From Bacteroides sp. (GTDB lineage: Bacteria > Bacteroidota > Bacteroidia > Bacteroidales > Bacteroidaceae), in contig DXLM01000082.1 of assembly GCA_019414725.1 (NCBI GenBank), forward strand, positions 1-12,015: 12,015 bases of DNA, written 5' to 3'. Made by a program: the position numbers and the translations under genes. Shown here piece after piece: positions 7,319 through 12,015 of this stretch. Below the pieces are notes generated by a model. The model was not told where the DNA came from and made no database searches. It worked only from the letters and a program-made list of their open reading frames with translations. How positions within the stretch are numbered: position 1 is the stretch's first letter; the number at the start of each line of letters is the position of its first letter.

Positions 7319-8518
7319 TTATCCGATCGTATCTTTTTCCTCCGTTTTTTTGTCTTCTACAGCAGGACTTACTTTTACTTTCATGCCTGGATTCAGCTTG
7401 TGGTATCCTTCTATAACAATGTCTTCTCCGGGAGCCAAGCCTCTTTCCACCACTACTTGATTCTGGAATTCAGGTCCTAATTCAATGAAACGTCTCTCTA
7501 CTGTAGAATCTTTGCGCATTACATAAATATAGGCACCGCCTTTTTCTATGATAACGGACTTTAACGGAACTACCGTAGCTTTTTCTCTGACATCCAATAA
7601 TAGTTTTACTTTGGTGAACTGTCCAGGAAGTAATATCCGTTCTGGATTCGGCATTTCGGCACGTACGGAGAATGTACCTGTGCGTGGATCAACTTGCGGT
7701 TCGGCAAAGTCTACCAGTCCTTTGTATGGATAAATAGTATTGTCTGCTAGAGTAATGGAAACATTGGGTTGCCAAGAGCGGGTAGAGTCTTTTTGACCTA
7801 AGTTCACATTACGTTCTTTGCTTTTCAGATAGTCTAGAGCTGTCATGCTGAAATCCACTAATACAGTATCACTTTTTACTACGGTGGCAAGCAGTGATTT
7901 GCCACTTGGACCTACCAATGTCCCTAAATCCACGTGACGTTCACTGATATGTCCTGCTAACGGAGAACGAACTATCGTATAACCTAGTTCCAATTCTGCT
8001 TGATCAAGGTCGGCACTACTCATAGCTACCGAGGCTTCTGCTGTTTCATATGCAGCAGTAGCATTGTCCAAGTCCAACTGGCTGGCAGCATTTTGTTCAT
8101 ATAGCGGACGGATACGTTCTAAATCGCGTTTTGCTTTTTGTGCCTGTGCTTCATCTTTTTTCAATTGGGCACGCGCTTTGTCAGCTTTGGCTCGATATTG
8201 ATCTTGATTGATAACAAACAGCACTTGATTCTTAGTGACATATGTACCTTCTGCGAAAAGCATTTGTTCTAAATATCCCTCTACTCGGGCACGTACTTCA
8301 ACGAATTGCTGTGCACGTACGCGTCCTACATATTCACCATATATTTCCACATCGTCTTGCGTTGCCGGTGCTATGGCAACTACTGGAAGTTCCGGCATCT
8401 TTGCCGGTCGATGGGAAACAATCAGGTAAATCCCGATAACTAGTCCAATACCTATTACTACAAGCGCTGTTCTTTTCTTTTTTAGCGCAATTTCTTTGTG
8501 TGTAAAAAATAGTTTCAT
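7319..8518 (-). CDS. Periplasmic adaptor (membrane fusion protein) of the RND efflux system
   Basis: A 399-residue AcrA/MexA-type adaptor linking the inner-membrane transporter to the outer-membrane channel. After a basic N-terminus (KKKR, 13-16) comes a single hydrophobic segment at about 17-34. No lipobox Cys is present, so it is probably held by an uncleaved transmembrane anchor rather than by lipid. The two halves of the barrel-sandwich (lipoyl-like) domain lie at about 70-105 (VEVRARVEGYLEQMLFAEG) and 178-212 (YTIVRSPLAGHISERHVDLG). They flank an alpha-hairpin of about 107-175, rich in Ala, Gln, Lys and Glu, that should dock on the channel. A beta-barrel region follows at about 218-300, then a membrane-proximal domain ending in a charged tail. 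It is the first gene of the adaptor-transporter-channel operon, and its upstream region carries the candidate control sites. Confidence 0.95.
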   Translation of the reverse strand: MKLFFTHKEIALKKKRTALVVIGIGLVIGIYLIVSHRPAKMPELPVVAIAPATQDDVEIYGEYVGRVRAQQFVEVRARVEGYLEQMLFAEGTYVTKNQVLFVINQDQYRAKADKARAQLKKDEAQAQKAKRDLERIRPLYEQNAASQLDLDNATAAYETAEASVAMSSADLDQAELELGYTIVRSPLAGHISERHVDLGTLVGPSGKSLLATVVKSDTVLVDFSMTALDYLKSKERNVNLGQKDSTRSWQPNVSITLADNTIYPYKGLVDFAEPQVDPRTGTFSVRAEMPNPERILLPGQFTKVKLLLDVREKATVVPLKSVIIEKGGAYIYVMRKDSTVERRFIELGPEFQNQVVVERGLAPGEDIVIEGYHKLNPGMKVKVSPAVEDKKTEEKDTIG

Positions 8519-8558
8519 ACTTTAGTTTTGTTATTGTTTAAGATGCCGTCAGTAGGAA

Positions 8559-8575
8559 TACAAGCAGCGTGCCAA
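8559..8575 (-). promoter_or_regulatory. Candidate sigma-54 (RpoN) promoter of the RND efflux operon
   Basis: The minus strand reads TTGGCACGCTGCTTGTA, against the sigma-54 consensus YTGGCACGRNNNTTGCW. The -24 part, TTGGCACG, is a perfect match. The -12 part is TTGT rather than TTGC, so the usually invariant C is replaced by T. Spacing between the GG and the downstream G is the canonical 10 nt. Transcription would begin near 8548, leaving a leader of about 30 nt before the adaptor ATG at 8518. If real, the pump would require an NtrC-type activator. Confidence 0.35.
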
Positions 8576-8642
8576 ACTACTGTAAATAGCCTTTCCTTTT
8601 CATAATCAGTGTTTTATTACTGCCTTTTGTTGATAGGGAAAG

Positions 8643-8679
8643 TGTGGAAAACAGGCAACAGCTGTAGAATAATTCCACA
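8643..8679. promoter_or_regulatory. Nested dyad upstream of the efflux operon, possible activator site
   Basis: Perfect 7-bp arms TGTGGAA (8643-8649) and TTCCACA (8673-8679) surround a 23-nt spacer that holds a second palindrome, ACAGCTGT (8658-8665), with almost the same centre. The centre lies about 113 bp upstream of the start predicted from the sigma-54-like site, within the usual range for enhancer sites of sigma-54 activators. If transcription instead begins at the 8720-8728 box, the dyad would lie in the mRNA leader. Confidence 0.3.
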
Positions 8680-8719
8680 GTAGGCGAATTAAATTTAGTA
8701 GAGGATTATCGATTTGGAT

Positions 8720-8728
8720 GCAAAAATA
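8720..8728 (-). promoter_or_regulatory. Candidate -7 box (TAnnTTTGC) upstream of the efflux operon
   Basis: The minus strand reads TATTTTTGC, an exact match to the Bacteroidetes -7 consensus including the trailing C. No TTTG or TTG lies at the expected -33 distance (plus-strand positions near 8746-8752 read as A/T-rich sequence without CAA). Use of this box would give a leader of about 195 nt. It competes with the sigma-54-like site as the operon promoter. Confidence 0.35.
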
Positions 8729-8797
8729 GTAAAATAGTGGGTAATTTTAAAATATTTATTCATTATTCATTATGATGAGGACGATGTTGTAGTGTTA

Positions 8798-8844
8798 GCA
8801 GATATGTATGTAATTTAAATTTTGCTTGAGATCGTCATATCTGC
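8798..8844. repeat. 9-bp perfect inverted repeat with 29-nt spacer
   Basis: GCAGATATG (8798-8806) and CATATCTGC (8836-8844) are exact reverse complements. The spacer contains the 10-bp palindrome AATTTAAATT (8812-8821), slightly off centre. The repeat lies in the middle of the divergent region, centred about 168 bp upstream of the trkH start predicted from the 8961-8979 motif. It could be a pair of sites for a dimeric regulator, or a stem if transcribed. Confidence 0.4.
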
Positions 8845-8960
8845 AACCTTGTTGTTTTGAAATACGCTCCCTTTCATTTTGAAAAGGGTAGTGTTTCCCT
8901 TATTTATGACTTCATATAATATCTGTTTGTTTATCAATAGTTTATAATGTTGTTTTTCAT

Positions 8961-8979
8961 TTTGGCATAGTATTCGCTA
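8961..8979 (+). promoter_or_regulatory. Weak sigma-54-like motif upstream of trkH
   Basis: TTTGGCATAGTATTCGCTA on the plus strand keeps the two hallmark dinucleotides at canonical spacing: GG (8964-8965), 10 nt, then GC (8976-8977). It departs from TGGCAC-N5-TTGCW at the last base of the -24 box (T for C) and within the -12 box (TCGC for TTGC). A start near 8989 would give a 22-nt leader. The alternative vegetative reading, TTTG 8961-8964 with TATACTTG 8980-8987, has one mismatch and only 15 nt between boxes. Confidence 0.25.
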
Positions 8980-9010
8980 TATACTTGTCAAATATAAAAA
9001 GTATAAAAAG

Positions 9011-10519
9011 ATGGGAGAATTTTATAATCCAGATAAATTATATAAAGGTGGAAGCCGGAATAATAGCTTGATAAATAAAAAAATGATATTCCGTGTATTG
9101 GGGGTATTACTTTTTATTGAATCTGCTATGTTCCTGCTTTGTGCGGCTGTTTCCTTATGTTACGGTGAGCAAGATTATCAATATTTTCTATATACCATTC
9201 TTTTGAATACATTGGTCGGTGGAGTTTTGCTAATTTGTAGTAGAGGTGCTGAGAATCGGCTGACACGACGAGATGGGTACTGTATTGTAACTTTTACTTG
9301 GTTTTTGTTTACGTTGTTTGGAATGTTGCCTTTTTATTTTAGTGGAGGAATCCCTTCGGTGACGGATGCCTTTTTTGAAACCATGTCGGGTTTTACTACT
9401 ACAGGAGCTACTATATTGGATAATATAGAATCTCTTTCACATGGTCTGTTATTTTGGCGTAGCTTGACACAATGGATAGGTGGCTTGGGTATTGTCTTTT
9501 TTACTATTGCTGTGCTTCCTATTTTCGGGGGAGGAACTATACAACTTTTTTCAGCTGAGGCTATCGGAGTGACGCATGACAAAACACATCCCCGGATTGA
9601 TGTGATGGCTAAGTGGCTGTGGATGATATATGCTATTCTTACAATTGCAGAAACTGTGCTGCTGATGATAGGAGGAATGAGTTTTTTTGATGCGGTATGT
9701 CATTCATTCTCTACAACGGCTACAGGTGGTTATTCTACCAAACAAGCTAGTGTAGCTTATTGGAACTCTCCGTTTATAGAATATGTAATAGCGATATTTA
9801 TGATCCTTTCGGGTATTAATTTCTCTCTCTATTTTATGTGTCTGAAAGGGAAAGGCAAGCGTTTATTTCAGGATGATGAATTCCGTTGGTTTATGAAATC
9901 AGTGAGTATTCTGACACTTGTTATTACGTTTGCCTTAGTTTTTCAGAATCATTATGATTGGGAAGAGGCATTCCGCAGGGCTCTGTTTCAAGTGGCTACG
10001 GCGCATACGTCATGCGGCTTTGCAACGGATGATTATAACTTGTGGCCATCTTTTACATGGATGCTTCTTATTTTTGCTATGTTGTCAGGTGGATGTACGG
10101 GGTCTACTAGTGGGGGAATCAAAAATATGCGCCTTATGATTCTGGCGCGTAATATCAAAAATGAATTCAAACGGATGCTGCATCCTAGGGCTGTATTGCC
10201 TGTTCGTGTGAACCGTCAGGTTATATCGCCTTCCATCATTGCTTCAGTGAATACATTCTTTGTATTTTATTTGTTCTGTATTTTGGCCGGATGGATACTG
10301 CTGATGTTTTTCGGGGTGGGGATAATTGAAGCGATGAGTACAGTAATTTCTAGCTTAGGCAATGTGGGACCGGGATTAGGAGCATTCGGTCCTGCTTTTT
10401 CATGGGCGGCGTTGCCTGATGCTGCTAAATGGATATTGTCGTTCCTGATGTTGATAGGACGTTTGGAGTTGTTTGCTGTGTTGTTGCTTTTTTATTCAGG
10501 ATTTTGGGAAAGACGATAG
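9011..10519 (+). CDS. trkH: TrkH-family potassium uptake channel subunit
   Basis: A 502-residue inner-membrane protein of the TrkH/KtrB superfamily, which conducts K+ (sometimes with Na+ or H+) through a pore built from four non-identical M1-P-M2 repeats. The four selectivity-filter loops are visible: TTTGAT (129-134), TTATGGYST (235-243), HTSCGFATDD (332-341) and SLGNVGPGLG (448-457). The third has Cys335 where Thr is usual. The intramembrane gating loop is GGCTGSTSGGIK (360-371), and GRLELFAV (483-490) is the conserved Arg-containing motif of the last repeat. Length is normal. The chosen ATG follows an A-rich stretch. A second ATG at 9083 (residue 25) would remove a polar leader of 24 residues and is a reasonable alternative. 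TrkH normally needs the cytosolic NAD/ATP-binding partner TrkA, and no trkA lies beside it here. The next gene is 125 nt away with its own promoter candidate, so trkH is probably transcribed alone. Confidence 0.95.
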   Translation: MGEFYNPDKLYKGGSRNNSLINKKMIFRVLGVLLFIESAMFLLCAAVSLCYGEQDYQYFLYTILLNTLVGGVLLICSRGAENRLTRRDGYCIVTFTWFLFTLFGMLPFYFSGGIPSVTDAFFETMSGFTTTGATILDNIESLSHGLLFWRSLTQWIGGLGIVFFTIAVLPIFGGGTIQLFSAEAIGVTHDKTHPRIDVMAKWLWMIYAILTIAETVLLMIGGMSFFDAVCHSFSTTATGGYSTKQASVAYWNSPFIEYVIAIFMILSGINFSLYFMCLKGKGKRLFQDDEFRWFMKSVSILTLVITFALVFQNHYDWEEAFRRALFQVATAHTSCGFATDDYNLWPSFTWMLLIFAMLSGGCTGSTSGGIKNMRLMILARNIKNEFKRMLHPRAVLPVRVNRQVISPSIIASVNTFFVFYLFCILAGWILLMFFGVGIIEAMSTVISSLGNVGPGLGAFGPAFSWAALPDAAKWILSFLMLIGRLELFAVLLLFYSGFWERR

Positions 10520-10582
10520 TTCTCCGGGAAAAATTGATATGTATCATTTAATTAATGGGTATTCATTGAAATGAAGTTCTAG

Positions 10583-10617
10583 AAATATGTATTTTTACAA
10601 AGGATGATATATATTTG
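10583..10617 (+). promoter_or_regulatory. Candidate promoter of the MATE gene
   Basis: TATATTTG at 10610-10617 matches the Bacteroidetes -7 consensus exactly. The -33 position (about 10586-10589) lacks TTTG but falls within a 12-bp AT-rich palindrome, AAATATGTATTT (10583-10594), which could be an operator. A further 6-bp dyad, TTCATT/AATGAA, lies at 10562-10575. Transcription would begin near 10622, about 23 nt before the ATG at 10645. Confidence 0.5.
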
Positions 10618-10644
10618 TGCTCGGATTTACAATACATTCATGTT

Positions 10645-12006
10645 ATGGCAACTTCGAGAGAGATGACTTCGGGACGTCCGTTCCCTTTGATATTGAATTT
10701 TGCTTTTCCTTTATTGCTGGGTAATTTACTTCAGCAGACTTATTCGTTGATGGATGCTGCTATTGTGGGTAAGTTTCTTGGAATTAATGCTTTGGCTTCT
10801 GTAGGAGCTAGCACTTCGGTGGTGTTTTTGATATTAGGCTTTTGCAATGGCTGTTGTGGTGGCTTCGGTATTCCTGTCGCACAGAAGTTTGGAGCAAGGG
10901 ATTATGGTATGATGCGGCGTTTTGTGGCAGTTAGTTTACAATTGGCAGCGGTGATGTCTGTAGTAATTGCTATTGTAACTAGTATGTTTTGTTCGGATAT
11001 TCTTCAGATGATGCAGACTCCGGAGAATATTCTTGAGGATGCTTATCTTTATTTGCTGATTACTTTTATCGGGGTGCCCTGTACCTTTTTCTATAATTTG
11101 CTTTCAAGTATTATTCGTGCATTGGGTGATAGCAAAACTCCGTTTTGGTTTTTGCTTTTTTCTACGATATTGAATATTTTGCTTGATCTCTTTTGTATTT
11201 TGATACTTGATTGGGGAGTGGCGGGAGCAGCTGTGGCTACGGTATTCTCACAAGGGGTTTCGGCTGTATTGTGTTATTTGTATATGATGCGTCATTTTGA
11301 GATTCTGAAGGGAACTCCGACAGAGCATAAATTTCGAGGAGCGTTGGCAAAGACTTTACTGTATATCGGTGTGCCGATGGGATTACAGTTCTCTATTACT
11401 GCTATTGGCAGTATTATGTTGCAAAGTGCGAATAATGCATTGGGTACTGCTTGTGTGGCTGCTTTTACGGCTGCTATGCGTATTAAGATGTTTTGTATGT
11501 GTCCGCTTGAGAGTCTGGGTATAGCTATGGCTACTTATAGTGGACAGAATTACGGTGCGGGAAAACCGAAGCGTATCTGGCTGGGAATCAAGGCGAGTGT
11601 GTTAATGATGGTTATTTATTGTGGTTTTATGTTTGTAGTCTTGATGTTGGGAGCACGTACTTTTGCCTTGTTATTTGTTGACCCAGCAGAATGGGAGATA
11701 TTGAAAGATACGGAATTGTTTTTGCATATTTCCGTTTCTTTCTTTCCGGTTTTGGGCTTACTTTGTATCTTGCGTTATTCCATTCAGGGGGTGGGCTTTA
11801 CCAATTTGGCTATGTTGTCGGGGGTATCCGAAATGATTGCCCGTATAATGGTCAGTCTTTATGTAGTACCAATATTGGGCTATTTAGCTGTTTGTTTTGG
11901 TGACCCTACGGCATGGATATTTGCAGTTATTTTTCTGATTCCCGCATTTATATATGTGTATGGAAGAATAAAACGGATGTCTACTTCAGGAATGGTAAAA
12001 TACTAA
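10645..12006 (+). CDS. MATE-family multidrug/Na+ (or H+) antiporter
   Basis: A 453-residue inner-membrane transporter expected to expel cationic drugs or metabolites in exchange for Na+ or H+. It has two homologous bundles of about six helices each and little outside the membrane. The N-lobe shows the typical pattern PLLLGNLLQQTYSLMDAAIVGKFLG (residues 22-46, with Asp37 in helix 1), and GIPVAQKFGARD (75-86) marks the helix 2-3 loop. The C-lobe repeats the theme in MATYSGQNYGAGKPKRI. The pattern resembles the DinF-like branch more than classical NorM, but this is a judgement by eye. The reading frame also opens at a TTG at 10615, adding 10 residues (MCSDLQYIHV). That codon lies inside the predicted -7 box (10610-10617) and would not be transcribed, so I chose the ATG at 10645, which begins MATSREMTSGRPFPLI. 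The stop lies 9 bp from the window end. The substrate is unknown. Confidence 0.93.
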   Translation: MATSREMTSGRPFPLILNFAFPLLLGNLLQQTYSLMDAAIVGKFLGINALASVGASTSVVFLILGFCNGCCGGFGIPVAQKFGARDYGMMRRFVAVSLQLAAVMSVVIAIVTSMFCSDILQMMQTPENILEDAYLYLLITFIGVPCTFFYNLLSSIIRALGDSKTPFWFLLFSTILNILLDLFCILILDWGVAGAAVATVFSQGVSAVLCYLYMMRHFEILKGTPTEHKFRGALAKTLLYIGVPMGLQFSITAIGSIMLQSANNALGTACVAAFTAAMRIKMFCMCPLESLGIAMATYSGQNYGAGKPKRIWLGIKASVLMMVIYCGFMFVVLMLGARTFALLFVDPAEWEILKDTELFLHISVSFFPVLGLLCILRYSIQGVGFTNLAMLSGVSEMIARIMVSLYVVPILGYLAVCFGDPTAWIFAVIFLIPAFIYVYGRIKRMSTSGMVKY

Positions 12007-12015
12007 TTTGGTGTG

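Larger units (their letters stand above)
8519..9010. other. 492-bp divergent intergenic control region (efflux operon / trkH)
   Basis: No credible coding sequence is visible on either strand. The region is AT-rich and separates the minus-strand efflux operon from plus-strand trkH. It contains a sigma-54-like motif facing each gene (8559-8575 minus, 8961-8979 plus), a TAnnTTTGC box facing the efflux operon (8720-8728), and two inverted repeats with long spacers (8643-8679 and 8798-8844). Its length and content suggest dedicated regulation of one or both genes. No regulator gene lies within the window. Confidence 0.6.

Noticed and set aside
8869..8901. Two mutually exclusive small hairpins (CCCTTT/AAAGGG at 8869-8888 and AAGGG/CCCTT at 8884-8901) suggesting an attenuator or riboswitch before trkH
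   Set aside because: The stems are only 5-6 bp, no U-tract follows, no known riboswitch consensus is recognisable, and the region may lie upstream of the trkH transcription start.
8989..8996. Minus-strand TATATTTG, an exact -7 box just upstream of trkH and pointing toward the efflux operon
   Set aside because: No TTTG is found at the -33 distance, the leader would be about 465 nt, and such boxes arise easily in AT-rich DNA.
1..12015. Possible mobile element, defence island or CRISPR
   Set aside because: No transposase, integrase, Cas, restriction or phage gene, no terminal repeats and no spaced direct-repeat array were seen; the ATPase alone is not evidence of a defence system.

Overview
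The window looks like the chromosome of a gut-type Bacteroidales bacterium, most likely Bacteroides or Phocaeicola. The evidence is moderate GC content, AT-rich intergenic DNA, no clear Shine-Dalgarno sequences, several matches to the Bacteroidetes -7 promoter box (TAnnTTTG), and protein types typical of that group. I saw no rRNA, tRNA, CRISPR array, insertion sequence or prophage gene.

Layout: (1) Positions 1-182, minus strand, hold the N-terminus of pyruvate:ferredoxin oxidoreductase, cut by the window edge. (2) Positions 225-1403, minus strand, encode an AAA_14/DUF4143-type ATPase that has lost key residues in both the ATPase and the C-terminal domain, yet sits behind a textbook Bacteroides promoter. 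(3) Positions 1545-2717, plus strand, encode an ATP-grasp enzyme of unknown substrate. A 17-bp perfect hairpin containing its stop codon separates it from the convergent efflux operon. (4) Positions 8518 down to 2756, minus strand, hold a complete tripartite RND efflux operon in the order periplasmic adaptor, inner-membrane transporter, outer-membrane channel lipoprotein. (5) Positions 8519-9010 are a 492-bp divergent intergenic region with two sigma-54-like motifs, one facing each way, and two long-armed dyads. (6) Positions 9011-10519, plus strand, encode a TrkH potassium channel subunit with no trkA beside it. (7) Positions 10645-12006, plus strand, encode a MATE-family multidrug/Na+ exporter.

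Functionally, most of the window is envelope transport: a proton-driven three-part pump spanning both membranes, a K+ uptake subunit and a MATE exporter, flanked by central anaerobic metabolism. The adaptor, transporter and channel should assemble into one complex and be co-transcribed (gaps of 66 and 12 nt). The MATE and trkH genes appear to have separate promoters.

No clearly new multi-gene system is visible. The points most worth a second look are the degenerate but intact ATPase, the orphan ATP-grasp enzyme, and the possible sigma-54/enhancer layout of the divergent efflux/trkH control region. All regulatory calls come from reading motifs by eye and need a scored scan.
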